From an uncultured Acidimicrobiales bacterium (GTDB lineage Bacteria; Actinomycetota; Acidimicrobiia; Acidimicrobiales; AC-14), in NCBI GenBank assembly GCA_902805665.1, contig CADCTB010000130.1, positions 1-58,726 of the forward strand: DNA of 58,726 nt, read 5' to 3'. The position numbers and the translations under genes are program-made. Every line of letters begins with the position of its first letter. The first letter of the stretch is position 1. The notes beneath the pieces were generated by a model, which saw only the letters and a list, made by a program, of their open reading frames with translations, did no database searches and was not told the origin of the DNA. Positions 9,034 through 19,388 of this stretch are shown one piece after another.

Positions 9034-9039
9034 ATCGTA
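9034..9039 (-). promoter_or_regulatory. -10 hexamer (TACGAT) of ku
   Basis: TACGAT on the minus strand ends 6 nt before GTG 9027, predicting a leaderless ku mRNA and deciding the start choice. Confidence 0.5.
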
Positions 9040-9124
9040 CGTCGGAAGCCAAGCCTGTTTCTTCACACTGCATGACGGGAACAGCTAGTGCATGCCCAAA
9101 GTCGATCCTGAATCCGGAGAGCCC

Positions 9125-9316
9125 ATGTCCGACGCGCCCGACGGTCCCCCGGACCTCGCAGGAGGCAAGGAGCGGGGAGATCCCGGCATGGAAGGTGCCT
9201 CGGAGACCGGCCGCAGTGGTGCCGGGCACCCCGTGACCGGCATGGACGTCGATGAGAACAGCGAGACCAATCTGCAGGCCGAGAAGGGTGGCTCTGCAGG
9301 CGGAGGTACCGGCTGA
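9125..9316 (+). CDS. Small acidic, Gly/Glu-rich hypothetical protein
   Basis: 63 residues from ATG 9125, which has GGAGAG just upstream; an in-frame ATG at 9092 would add 11 residues. It has no hydrophobic core, is rich in Gly, Asp, Glu and Pro, and is predicted disordered. It lies on the opposite strand in the gap between ku and the ligase gene. Third-position GC is visibly lower than in neighbours, so it may be a real small disordered protein or a chance frame. I do not recognise it. Confidence 0.4.
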   Translation: MSDAPDGPPDLAGGKERGDPGMEGASETGRSGAGHPVTGMDVDENSETNLQAEKGGSAGGGTG

Positions 9317-9336
9317 GCCCGCGATAGCTCCTCCCC

Positions 9337-10344
9337 TCACCAGGTCTGGCGGATGCGGACCTGCGGTGGCCTGCGGTCGAGAATGGTCTGCAGGTCGTCC
9401 TCCGCCAGCACCTGGTTGGCATCGAGATCGGTACGGAAGCCCTGCAGTGAGGGCTGCCGCAGGGTGCCGCCCTCAGTGATCTCGTTGTAGGCCACCTCGG
9501 CCACCAGCAGCGGCTCCACGTAGTGGAGGTCGCCCACCAGCTTCTCGGCGAAGGGGCTGCTGTCGCGCGCGGTTCGGGAGAAGACCTCGGTGAGCTGGCG
9601 GATCAGGTCCTGTGACAGGCCCGACCCGACGAGGCCGACGTAGTGCAGGCGTCCGGTGCTCGTGCCGGTGGCCGGGTCGAGTCCCCAGCAGCCGACGGCC
9701 ATCGACCCGATCGATCCGGATCGGCCCCCTTGGCCGGCCGACCAGCCGCCGACCACGAACTCCCGTCGCTTGATGCACTTGACCTTGATCCACGCCGACG
9801 AACGCCGGCCCGGGATGTACGGCGCGTCGGCCCGCTTGGCCACGTAACCCTCCATGCCGACCTCCCGGCAGGCGGCCAGGAGCTCGTCGGCCGGGGCCGG
9901 CGGGATCAGGGGCGACGTATGCCAGGAAGGCCCGTCGAGCGCCAGGTCCTCGAGCACCTTCCTCCGCTCGGTCTGCGGCAGGGTGGCCACCAGCTCACCG
10001 TCGAGCCACAGCACGTCGAAGACGAGCAGCTGCACGGGCACGTCCCGTCGTAGCTGGCCGCCGGGGGAGCGCACGTGCATGCGGCGCTGGAGGCGCTGGA
10101 AGCTGGGCCGCCCGGTGCGCTCGTCGAAGGCGACGATCTCACCGTCGAGCACTGCCGACCGCCCGCCGAGGGCCTCGGCGAGCGCGGCGAGCTCCGGATA
10201 GCCGCCGGTGACGTCGTTGCCCAGGCGGCTGGCGATCGACACCGTCCCGTCGTGGATGGTGACGACCGCCCGCACCCCGTCCCACTTCGGCTCGATGAGC
10301 CAGCCGTCGAAGGTCGGTGGTGGGGTGGTGGAGCTGGCGAGCAT
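9337..10344 (-). CDS. ATP-dependent DNA ligase (LigC / LigD ligase-domain type)
   Basis: 335 residues. The adenylation motif is EPKWDGVR with nucleophile Lys20. Nucleotidyltransferase motifs follow (SRLGNDVT, LDGEIVAFD, VFDVLWLDG, EGYVAKR, SSAWIKVK), and then an OB-fold (FVVGGWSAG to YVGLVGSG). It seals nicks using ATP and is the likely sealing partner of the Ku and polymerase proteins encoded next door. The open frame extends far upstream, but only as a shadow of the aldehyde dehydrogenase. ATG 10344 has GGAG upstream and puts the catalytic Lys at the usual distance from the N-terminus. Confidence 0.9.
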   Translation of the reverse strand: MLASSTTPPPTFDGWLIEPKWDGVRAVVTIHDGTVSIASRLGNDVTGGYPELAALAEALGGRSAVLDGEIVAFDERTGRPSFQRLQRRMHVRSPGGQLRRDVPVQLLVFDVLWLDGELVATLPQTERRKVLEDLALDGPSWHTSPLIPPAPADELLAACREVGMEGYVAKRADAPYIPGRRSSAWIKVKCIKRREFVVGGWSAGQGGRSGSIGSMAVGCWGLDPATGTSTGRLHYVGLVGSGLSQDLIRQLTEVFSRTARDSSPFAEKLVGDLHYVEPLLVAEVAYNEITEGGTLRQPSLQGFRTDLDANQVLAEDDLQTILDRRPPQVRIRQTW

Positions 10345-10379
10345 GGGCGCCAGCTCCGGCGGTCGGACGGCTGAGGGGC

Positions 10380-11774
10380 TTACGGCTGGATCACCACCAG
10401 GCGCTCTTCGGTCATCTGCCGGACCGCGTACGCCGGTCCTTCCTTGGTGTTGCCGCTCTCCCGCACGCCGCCGTACGGCATCTGGTCCGCCCGCCACGTC
10501 GGCACCTCGTTGACGAGGACCGTGCCGAAGTGGAGCTCGCGCGCCGCCCGCAGAGCCGAGGCCAGGTTCGACGTGAAGATGCCGGCCTGGAGCCCGTAGC
10601 GGGTGTCGTCGGCCAGCCGCAGGGCCTCGTCGAGGGAGTGGTACGCCTGCACGGCCACCACCGGCCCGAACACCTCGTCGCGGGAGACCTTCATGGCGGC
10701 CGTCATCCCGGTGAGCACGGTGGGCCGCAGGACGCCGCCCTCCAGGTTGCCGCCCGCGGCCACCTTCGCTCCCTGGCTCACCGCCTCGTCGACCCACGAC
10801 ACCACCCGGTCGCGCTCGCCCTCGCTGATCAGGGCGGAGACGTCGGTGGCTTCGTCGAGCGGATCGCCCACCACCAGCCCGTCGACCAGCTCGGTCAGGA
10901 TCCCGGTGAAGCTGTCGGCCACCTCGGCGGCGACGTAGACCCGCTGCACCGACACGCACGACTGCCCGGCGTGGCTGAACCCGGCGGTGGCGATCGTGCG
11001 GGCCGCCTGCCCCCAGTCGCCGTCGGCCTCGATGATCACGGGCGAGTTGTTGCCCAGCTCGAGGGCGACCTTCTTGTGCCCGGCCTTGGCGGCGATGCCC
11101 CAACCCACCTCGGAGGATCCGGTGAAGGTGACGTAGGCGACGTCGGGGTGCTCGACGAGGGCGGCGCCGACCTCGCCGCCTCCACCCGTCACGACGTGCA
11201 GGTAGCCGGGCGGCAGCCCGCACTCCTCGGTGAGCAGCCGGGCCAGGGCCAGCGCCGAAAGCGGCGTCTGGCTGGCCGGCTTCAACACCACCGGGCAGCC
11301 GGCGGCGATGGCGGGCGCCAGCTTGTGGGCCACCAGGTTCAGGGGGAAGTTGAAGGGCGAGATGGCCGCGACGACGCCGACGGGAATGCGGAGGGTGAAA
11401 GCCAGCCGTCCCTCGCCGATCTCGGCGGCGTCGACCGGCACCATGTCACCGGTGAGGCGGCGGGCCTCGACGGCGGCGAAGGTGAACGTGCTCACCGCCC
11501 GCCTGGCTTCGATGCGCGCCGTCTTGATGGGCTTGGCCGACTCCCGAGCGACCGTGCGGGCGAAGTCCTCGGACCGTTCGGCCAGCAACCGGGCCGCGGC
11601 GTCGAGCACCTCGGCCCGCCGCCAGGGCGGGAAGGGCTCGTCGCGCAGTGCCTCGCCGGCCGCGGCGACCGCCCGGTCGACGTCGTCCCGCCCATGCCGT
11701 GGGACCAGTCCGATCTCGGCGTCGTCGTAGGGCGACCGGACCACGATCGCGTCGCTCGGATCGTTTGACGGCAT
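10380..11774 (-). CDS. NAD(P)-dependent aldehyde dehydrogenase
   Basis: 464 residues covering the whole ALDH fold. It oxidises an aldehyde to the acid. Cofactor-binding residues are seen in ISPFNFPLNL, VLKPASQTPL and FTGSSEVG; the general-base Glu is in VALELGNNSP; and the catalytic Cys is in HAGQSCVSVQRV. The C-terminal FGPVVAV and PYGGVRESG motifs are intact. It resembles the lactaldehyde/phosphonoacetaldehyde subgroup, but the substrate cannot be told. It lies 35 nt upstream of the ligase gene, so they may share a transcript. TAGAAT lies 5 nt before ATG 11774. Confidence 0.9.
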   Translation of the reverse strand: MPSNDPSDAIVVRSPYDDAEIGLVPRHGRDDVDRAVAAAGEALRDEPFPPWRRAEVLDAAARLLAERSEDFARTVARESAKPIKTARIEARRAVSTFTFAAVEARRLTGDMVPVDAAEIGEGRLAFTLRIPVGVVAAISPFNFPLNLVAHKLAPAIAAGCPVVLKPASQTPLSALALARLLTEECGLPPGYLHVVTGGGGEVGAALVEHPDVAYVTFTGSSEVGWGIAAKAGHKKVALELGNNSPVIIEADGDWGQAARTIATAGFSHAGQSCVSVQRVYVAAEVADSFTGILTELVDGLVVGDPLDEATDVSALISEGERDRVVSWVDEAVSQGAKVAAGGNLEGGVLRPTVLTGMTAAMKVSRDEVFGPVVAVQAYHSLDEALRLADDTRYGLQAGIFTSNLASALRAARELHFGTVLVNEVPTWRADQMPYGGVRESGNTKEGPAYAVRQMTEERLVVIQP

Positions 11775-11779
11775 CGTTC

Positions 11780-11785
11780 ATTCTA
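11780..11785 (-). promoter_or_regulatory. -10 hexamer (TAGAAT) of the aldehyde dehydrogenase gene
   Basis: TAGAAT, a near-consensus -10, ends 5 nt before ATG 11774. No Shine-Dalgarno is visible, so the transcript is probably leaderless. Confidence 0.5.
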
Positions 11786-11835
11786 CCGGCAGGGACTCTG
11801 CGCGCGACGGGCGCGGGCAGGTGCGGCCGACTACC

Positions 11836-13215
11836 TCAGGTAGAGCCAACCAAGCCGGCGGCAGTCACCAGCCCGGCCACCCGGCGGGCCTGCTCGATGC
11901 AGGCGGCGATACCGAGTCCCCGGTAGGACGCGCCAGCCACGAACACGCCGGGCGCGTCGCGCGCCAGGGATGCCTCGATGTCGTCCACCCTCGCCTGATG
12001 GCCGACGTCGTACTGCGGGAAGCCCCGCGGCCACCGCGACACCAGTGACGCCGCCGGCGCCTCCCGCAGCCCCAGCGCCTCCGTCAGCTCGTCGTGGACC
12101 CGGCGGACCACCTCGGTGTCGTCCAGCTCCATCGCCCGGGTGTCACCGTCGCGCCCGGCCGACGCCCGGAGCAGAACCATGCCGCTCGATGCCAGCGCGG
12201 GCCACTTGCTGGTCGACCACGTGCACGCCGTGATCAGGCGGCCCTCGACCCGGGGCACCAGCATTCCCGCGCCTTCCAGGGGTCGGACGTCGGCCGATGG
12301 GTGGTACGCCAGCGTGGCCGTGACCACCGAGGCGTGACGGATTCCAGCCAGGGCGCTGGCGGCGGCCGGCGAGAGGCCCCCCACGATCTCAGCGGTGGCG
12401 AAGGCCGGAGTGGTGATAATCACGGAATCGGCGTCCACGTCGGGGCCCGGAGTGCACCCGAGCGTGTAGCCACCGTCTGTCGCGGTGATGCCGCTGACGG
12501 CCGTCCCCAGCCGGACGGTCCCGAGGTCCTCCTCGGCCAGGCGGTCGACGAGGCGGTGAAGTCCGCCGACGAGGCCGAGGAACACGGGACCGCCCGGCCC
12601 GGGCTTGGCCTGGCGGAGACCGAGGACCAGGCTGCGAGACCGAGCCGCGCCGTCGGCGATGGGCCGGGCGGTGGCCGCCAGGCTGAGGCCGTCGGCCCGC
12701 CCGGCGTTGATGCCGCCGACCAGAGGGTCGACCAGGCGTTCCACGACCTGGCGCCCCATGCGCCGGCCCACCACCGCGGCCACCGACGGGTCGGGCCCCG
12801 GGTCGGTCCTGGGGAGCACGAGGTCGAGAACGGCGCGGGCGACGCCCGCGGGGGACAGCACGCCCGACTCCAGTAGCGGCCCCAACGCAGTCGGGACCCC
12901 CAGCACGTGGCGCTCCGGCAGGGGTCGCAGCCGGTCGCCGATCCACAGCCAGGCCTTGCCGGTCGCGGGCGCGATGAGAGCGTCACCCAGGCCCAGCTCC
13001 CGGCAGAGGTCCACGGCCCAGGGGACCCGGGCGAGGAACGTGTCCGGCCCGGCCTCGACCGGCACGCCGGCCAGCTCGCGGGTCTGGATCTTCCCACCCA
13101 GCTCGGCGCCGGCCTCGAGGATCGTGACCGTCAGGCCTGAATGGCGGAGGAGCCGGGCGGTGGCCAGTCCGGTGATGCCACCCCCGACGACCGCCACCCG
13201 TCTGCCCTCAGGCAT
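11836..13215 (-). CDS. hemY: Protoporphyrinogen / coproporphyrinogen III oxidase (HemY/CgoX)
   Basis: 459 residues. An FAD-binding GxGxxG (AVVGGGITGLATARLLRHSG) opens the protein, followed by EAGAELGGKIQTRE. The C-terminal FAD contact is APGVFVAGASYRGLGIAACI. It oxidises the porphyrinogen to the porphyrin during haem synthesis. In Gram-positive lineages the usual substrate is coproporphyrinogen III, but which substrate applies here is inference. It overlaps hemH by 8 bp and is the third gene of hemE-hemH-hemY. ChdC or HemQ, which the coproporphyrin route would need, is not in this window. Confidence 0.9.
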   Translation of the reverse strand: MPEGRRVAVVGGGITGLATARLLRHSGLTVTILEAGAELGGKIQTRELAGVPVEAGPDTFLARVPWAVDLCRELGLGDALIAPATGKAWLWIGDRLRPLPERHVLGVPTALGPLLESGVLSPAGVARAVLDLVLPRTDPGPDPSVAAVVGRRMGRQVVERLVDPLVGGINAGRADGLSLAATARPIADGAARSRSLVLGLRQAKPGPGGPVFLGLVGGLHRLVDRLAEEDLGTVRLGTAVSGITATDGGYTLGCTPGPDVDADSVIITTPAFATAEIVGGLSPAAASALAGIRHASVVTATLAYHPSADVRPLEGAGMLVPRVEGRLITACTWSTSKWPALASSGMVLLRASAGRDGDTRAMELDDTEVVRRVHDELTEALGLREAPAASLVSRWPRGFPQYDVGHQARVDDIEASLARDAPGVFVAGASYRGLGIAACIEQARRVAGLVTAAGLVGST

Positions 13216-14107
13216 GACTCCTCACCACGCCGGCGAGCGTGGCGCAGAAGGAGGGGTCGGCGTTCGGCGAGGGCGTGCGGCTGAAGGCAAGACCGAGCTC
13301 GTCGGCCGCGGCGCGGGCCTCAACGTCGAGGTCGTACAGCACCTCGAGGTGGTCCGACACGAATCCCGCGGCGCAGACGACCACGCCGGCGACGCCGGCC
13401 TCGGCAAGGGTCGGCAGGATCTCCAGCAGGTCCGGGCCGATCCAGGGCTCGGGCGTGCGGCCGGCGCTCTGCCAACCCACCGACCACCGGTTCACACCGG
13501 CCTCGTCCGCCACCGCCTTCGCCGTCTCGGCCAGCTGGTCGGGATAGGGGTCGCCCATGTCGAGGATGCGGACCGGAAGGCTGTGGGCGGTGAACACGAC
13601 CTCCACCGGATCGGCGCCGAGGCGGTCGAGCTCGCGTCGGACGAAGCCGGCGAGCAGGTCGACGTAGCCCGGCGCCAGGTGCCACGACGACACCATGGTG
13701 AGGCCGACGCCCGCCTCGGCCGCCGCCGCCTCGGCCCGCTTGGCGTACTCGCCGACGGACAGCACGGAGTAGTGGGGGGCCAGGACCAGGCCCACGATCC
13801 GGGTGATCCCCGCAGCGGCGAGGGCGGCGACACCGTCCTCGATGAACGGCGGCGCGTGCTTCATGCCGAGCTCGACCCGGAACCCGTCCCCCAGCGCGGC
13901 CTGGATGCCCGCGGCCTGCTCCTGCGTCCGCTCCAGCAGCGGGGAGGTGCCGCCGATGGCCTCGTAGCGGCGGCGCAGGTCGGCCAGCTGCTCCTCGGTC
14001 GGCGGACGGCCCCGTCGCACGTGGGTGTAATAGGCCTCGATGTCGTCGGGGGTGGCCGGTGTCCCGTAGGCCATCAGGAGGACTCCCGTGACTGCCGCCT
14101 CAGTCAC
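13208..14107 (-). CDS. hemH: Ferrochelatase (proto- or coproporphyrin)
   Basis: 299 residues. It inserts Fe2+ into the porphyrin ring. The N-terminal LLMAYGTP and the catalytic His in VVFTAHSLPVRIL are typical, as is the acidic residue in GFVSDHLEVLYDLD. Only two Cys are present, so the [2Fe-2S] cluster with four C-terminal Cys seen in some actinobacterial ferrochelatases is absent. Its GTG overlaps the hemE stop (GTGA) and its 3' end overlaps hemY, so the three haem enzymes are tightly co-translated. Confidence 0.93.
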   Translation of the reverse strand: MTEAAVTGVLLMAYGTPATPDDIEAYYTHVRRGRPPTEEQLADLRRRYEAIGGTSPLLERTQEQAAGIQAALGDGFRVELGMKHAPPFIEDGVAALAAAGITRIVGLVLAPHYSVLSVGEYAKRAEAAAAEAGVGLTMVSSWHLAPGYVDLLAGFVRRELDRLGADPVEVVFTAHSLPVRILDMGDPYPDQLAETAKAVADEAGVNRWSVGWQSAGRTPEPWIGPDLLEILPTLAEAGVAGVVVCAAGFVSDHLEVLYDLDVEARAAADELGLAFSRTPSPNADPSFCATLAGVVRSHA

Positions 14108-15123
14108 CGTGGACCAGATTCACCATGGACGTAGTCGACCAGGCGGCGAAGGATGTCCGGGTCGGTCTCGGGGAGGACGCCCCAGCCGAGGTTGAACACG
14201 TGCCCGGCGCGGCCGCCGTTGGCGTCGAGGACGGCGATGGCCTCCCGGGCCACGACGTCCCACGGGGCCAGGCAGACGGCGGGGTCGAGGTTGCCCTGGA
14301 CGGCGACGTGGTCGCCCAGCCGGGCGCGGGCCTTGTCGAGCGGGACCCGCCAGTCCACCCCCACCACGTCGGGACCGGCCTCGGCCAGCAACTCCAGCAG
14401 CTCCCCGGTTCCCACGCCGAAGTGGATGCGGGGCACGCCGAGGTCCTCCAAGCCGGCGAAGATCCTGCGGGTGGCAGGCAGCACCGACCGGCGGTAGTCG
14501 GCCGGGCTCAGCAGGCCGGCCCAGGAGTCGAACACCTGGACAGCTGCGGCACCGGACTCGACCTGGGCCCGCAGGGAGGCCACCACGATGCCGGCGAGGC
14601 GGTCGAGCAGCTCGGCCCAGAAGTCGGGGTCGGCGTGCATGGCCGCCTTGGTGCGGCCGAGCGTCTTCGACGAGCCCCCTTCGATGAGGTAGCTGGCCAG
14701 GGTGAACGGGGCGCCGGCGAACCCGATGAGCGGCACCTCGAGCTCACCGGCGAGATGGCGGACCGTGTCGAGGACGTAGGGCATGTCGGCTTCGGGCTCG
14801 AGGGGGCGCAGCCGGGGCAGGTCGGCCGCGCTTCGGAACGGCTGGGCCAGGACCGGCCCTGGCTGCAGCTCGATCTCGATCCCTACCGCGGCAAGGGGCA
14901 CGACGATGTCGGAGAAGAGGATGGCGGCGTCGACCCCCAGCCGCCGCACCGGCTGCATGGTGACCTCGGCTGCCAGCTCCGGGTTGCGGAAGATGTCGAA
15001 CATCCCGTACTTCTCGCGCAACGCCCGGTACTCGGGCAGGCACCGCCCGGCCTGGCGCATGAACCACACCGGCACCCGCTCAACGGGCTTGCCCCAGCAG
15101 GCGTCGAGCAAGGTTGTGTTCAC
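14104..15123 (-). CDS. hemE: Uroporphyrinogen decarboxylase
   Basis: 339 residues from GTG 15123, the usual size for the family. It decarboxylates uroporphyrinogen III to coproporphyrinogen III. Signature 1 is PVWFMRQAGRCLPEYR and signature 2 region is GFAGAPFTLASYLIEGG; the catalytic Asp is in LFSDIVVPL. An open frame continues upstream to 15375 without family similarity and crosses the divergent gene. TAGGGT ends 8 nt before GTG 15123, which supports this start. First gene of the haem operon. Confidence 0.94.
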   Translation of the reverse strand: MNTTLLDACWGKPVERVPVWFMRQAGRCLPEYRALREKYGMFDIFRNPELAAEVTMQPVRRLGVDAAILFSDIVVPLAAVGIEIELQPGPVLAQPFRSAADLPRLRPLEPEADMPYVLDTVRHLAGELEVPLIGFAGAPFTLASYLIEGGSSKTLGRTKAAMHADPDFWAELLDRLAGIVVASLRAQVESGAAAVQVFDSWAGLLSPADYRRSVLPATRRIFAGLEDLGVPRIHFGVGTGELLELLAEAGPDVVGVDWRVPLDKARARLGDHVAVQGNLDPAVCLAPWDVVAREAIAVLDANGGRAGHVFNLGWGVLPETDPDILRRLVDYVHGESGPR

Positions 15124-15131
15124 CGTCCACG

Positions 15132-15137
15132 ACCCTA
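15132..15137 (-). promoter_or_regulatory. -10 hexamer (TAGGGT) of the hemE-hemH-hemY operon
   Basis: TAGGGT ends 8 nt before GTG 15123 on the minus strand, in the 75-nt divergent gap. Confidence 0.4.
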
Positions 15138-15186
15138 CCGCCGGGCCCGCCGCTTCCAGGGGGCGGGGCGTGGCCCGCGAGCGGGG

Positions 15187-15192
15187 CAACAT
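15187..15192 (+). promoter_or_regulatory. Weak -10 hexamer (CAACAT) of the DUF2510 gene
   Basis: CAACAT ends 6 nt before ATG 15199, the same spacing as the better -10 boxes in this window, but it lacks the first T. Confidence 0.25.
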
Positions 15193-15198
15193 GGTGGG

Positions 15199-16224
15199 AT
15201 GAGCGACGCAGGCGAGGGACCCACGACCGCGGCGAGGGCCGGCTGGTACCCCGACCCGATGACGCCCGCCCGCCGGCGTTACTGGACCGGCTCGTCGTGG
15301 ACCTACGCCACGACCGACGCCGTACCGATCGACCATCCCCCGCCGGAGGACGTCTTCCCGTTGCCCGAGGGCCACCGATTGCCTGACCCGGTCGCGCCCC
15401 GGCCGGCGGCGGCGACCGCGGAGGCATCGCCGGCGCGACCTCCTCAGAAGCCGGTGAAGTGGGTCCTCGCCGTGGTGGTCGGGCTCCTCGTCGGCCTCAC
15501 CGGCGTGGTGCTCTCCAGCCGCGACTCGTCCGAGCGGCCGGCGTCACCCCCCGAGTCGGCGGTTGGTGAGCCACCGGGGACCGATCCGGCGCCGGTGCCG
15601 CAGCCCGGCAATCCGCTGCAGAACAACGACCCGTCGGCTGCCGCGCTGGCGACGCTCATCGTGAAGGCCGAGGACGTTCCGACCACCGCAGACGTGGTGG
15701 TGTTCCAGGGCGGCATCGGTCTCAGCCAACCCACCCTCGACCTGTGCAACGGCACGTACCCGAGTGAGTCGCGCCGCGCCGCCCGGATCCAGGACGCGGT
15801 GCTCGACGCCGAGGGCCGCGTCGTCCTGAGCACGGAGGCGGTGCTGTACCGCGATTCGGGAGGCACGACCCAGGCCCTCTCCGAGCTCCGGTCGGTGGTC
15901 GCCGCCTGTCCGTCGACTCCGGTACCGGGCCCGCCGGGCCAGCCGGCGGTCAAGACCACGTTCAACCCGCCGCCCGGCTCGGCCTGGCCCGAGACACCGA
16001 CGGTCAACCGTCAGGTCTATGACCTCACCACCGACGACGGTTCCGGGCGGACGACGCGCACGATCGCCGTCTACCTGCAGCGAGGGCGGGCGCTGCTCGG
16101 GGTCTATTTCTCCCAGCCCGACGGACCGCAGATCGCCGTGGAGGGGCAGACGACGATCGAGTCGATCGTGGGGGTGTTCGCCAGGCGGCTGGCCGCCCTG
16201 CCGACCTCGGTCGTCGGCGCCTAG
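15199..16224 (+). CDS. DUF2510 membrane-anchored protein with extracytoplasmic sensor-like domain
   Basis: 341 residues. Residues 14-40 form a DUF2510 module (AGWYPDPMTPARRRYWTG), a small aromatic motif common at the cytoplasmic N-terminus of actinobacterial membrane proteins. A single transmembrane helix lies at about residues 87-106 (VKWVLAVVVGLLVGLTGVVL). A Pro/Ser-rich linker and an extracellular domain of about 200 residues follow; two Cys in that domain (LCNGTY, VAACPS) may form a disulfide. The outer domain resembles PknH-type sensor domains in overall pattern; I cannot confirm this. No kinase domain is attached. Confidence 0.7.
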   Translation: MSDAGEGPTTAARAGWYPDPMTPARRRYWTGSSWTYATTDAVPIDHPPPEDVFPLPEGHRLPDPVAPRPAAATAEASPARPPQKPVKWVLAVVVGLLVGLTGVVLSSRDSSERPASPPESAVGEPPGTDPAPVPQPGNPLQNNDPSAAALATLIVKAEDVPTTADVVVFQGGIGLSQPTLDLCNGTYPSESRRAARIQDAVLDAEGRVVLSTEAVLYRDSGGTTQALSELRSVVAACPSTPVPGPPGQPAVKTTFNPPPGSAWPETPTVNRQVYDLTTDDGSGRTTRTIAVYLQRGRALLGVYFSQPDGPQIAVEGQTTIESIVGVFARRLAALPTSVVGA

Positions 16225-16592
16225 CCGGCGGACCGCCGCCGGCGGCCCGTCACGACGGCCACCACGACGGCGAGCACGGTCACGACTGCGGCGGCCACTC
16301 CCACCCGCACCTTCCGGCTGCCGGACGTTGCCGGTGACTCCTCGCGCCTTCCGGGGGTCTCACTCCGCTCGGAGGGCTCCATCGTTCCGAGCTTCTCGGC
16401 GAAGGCGTTCAGGTCGGGCTTGTCCTGCTCCTCGGTCGGGTGGTGCCCCGGCTGGTTCTCGGGCGGCACCGGCCCACGGGGCGCATCGGCCCCTGGCTCG
16501 CGCTGTCCTTCGACCACTCCGGCGACGGCGTCCTGGTCCTGGGCAGGGGTCTTCCGGCTACGGGCCAGCTCCGGTTGCTGTGGGTTCGACAT
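16221..16592 (-). CDS. Hypothetical tail-anchored membrane protein
   Basis: 123 residues: a charged, Pro-rich, probably disordered N-terminal 90 residues, then one transmembrane helix (VRVGVAAAVVTVLAVVVAVV) and a basic GRRRR end. This is a tail-anchored arrangement with the bulk in the cytoplasm. It lies 18 nt downstream of the MauE-like gene on the same strand, and its stop overlaps the convergent DUF2510 gene. I do not recognise a family. Confidence 0.6.
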   Translation of the reverse strand: MSNPQQPELARSRKTPAQDQDAVAGVVEGQREPGADAPRGPVPPENQPGHHPTEEQDKPDLNAFAEKLGTMEPSERSETPGRREESPATSGSRKVRVGVAAAVVTVLAVVVAVVTGRRRRSAG

Positions 16593-16610
16593 GCGTTGGA
16601 GGTACCCGTG

Positions 16611-17102
16611 TCAGGTTGGCCGGTAACGCGCCCTCGTCCGGAGCGACGAGAGCAGCGCCAGCCCGCATCCGGCGGCGGCGACAGTGGTGACGACCGCCGG
16701 CGTCCCCGGGACCACCGGCACTGTGGCGGTGACAGCGGCCACGGCGAGTGCGATGAGGAGGGCGTTGCGGACCACGTCGACCACCGACACCGGATCGACG
16801 CGAGCGGCCCCGAAGCAGTTGCACGGTGCCTCGGAGCCGGAGCGCACCGCGCCGGCGAGCACGGCCGTGAAGGGGACGAGCAGAGCCAGTGCCCCGATGG
16901 CGCCCGCCCTCGGCGCGGCAAGGAGGGCCACCGCGACAAGCAGCTCGACCACCGGCACGGCCCGGGCCGCAAGCCCGGCTGCCGGCACGCCCAGGGCGAC
17001 GAAGCCGGTGGCCGTCTGGGCGGGCCGGACCAACTTGGCCGCCCCCGCCCGGACGAAGACGGCGGCCAGCATCAGCGCGCAGGCGTAGCCGAGACCGTCC
17101 AC
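16611..17102 (-). CDS. MauE/DoxX-like integral membrane protein
   Basis: 163 residues from GTG 17102 with four hydrophobic spans. The N-terminal helix carries FVRAGAAKLVRP and the second starts after AARAVPVVELLVAVALL, the pattern of MauE-type membrane proteins linked to thiol-disulfide handling and cytochrome/quinoprotein maturation. Two Cys occur in APCNCFG, as in other MauE-like proteins. The open frame reaches further upstream across the TPP riboswitch, where it is not coding-like. It is likely co-transcribed with the 123-residue protein downstream. Confidence 0.7.
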   Translation of the reverse strand: MDGLGYACALMLAAVFVRAGAAKLVRPAQTATGFVALGVPAAGLAARAVPVVELLVAVALLAAPRAGAIGALALLVPFTAVLAGAVRSGSEAPCNCFGAARVDPVSVVDVVRNALLIALAVAAVTATVPVVPGTPAVVTTVAAAGCGLALLSSLRTRARYRPT

Positions 17103-17125
17103 CGGACCAGTGTGGCAAGCTGGCG

Positions 17126-19283
<2,158 letters not shown>

Positions 19284-19299
19284 TCAGGTGACGCGTTTC

Positions 19300-19380
19300 G
19301 ATCCCGCCGGCCCGGCCTGCCGGCCTCGCCGGAGCGCAGCGTAGGCCCTTGCCGGAAGGCCACCAAAGGGCCGGCGGGAA
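19300..19380. terminator. Inverted repeat between convergent genes, probable bidirectional terminator
   Basis: CCCGCCGGCCC at 19303-19313 pairs perfectly with GGGCCGGCGGG at 19368-19378, and the flanks (GAT / ATC) extend the stem with one bulge. The 54-nt loop holds smaller hairpins. It fills the gap between the cupredoxin and CDF genes. No U-tract follows, so Rho-independent termination is not certain. Confidence 0.5.
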
Positions 19381-19388
19381 TCTTTAGG

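Noticed and set aside
8236-9066. Longer Ku start at GTG 9066
   Set aside because: The extra 13 residues precede the conserved Ku N-terminus and contain the TACGAT -10 box of GTG 9027.
14125-15198. Long plus-strand frame through hemE
   Set aside because: Antisense shadow of a highly conserved enzyme; only the part from 15199 onward has real protein features.
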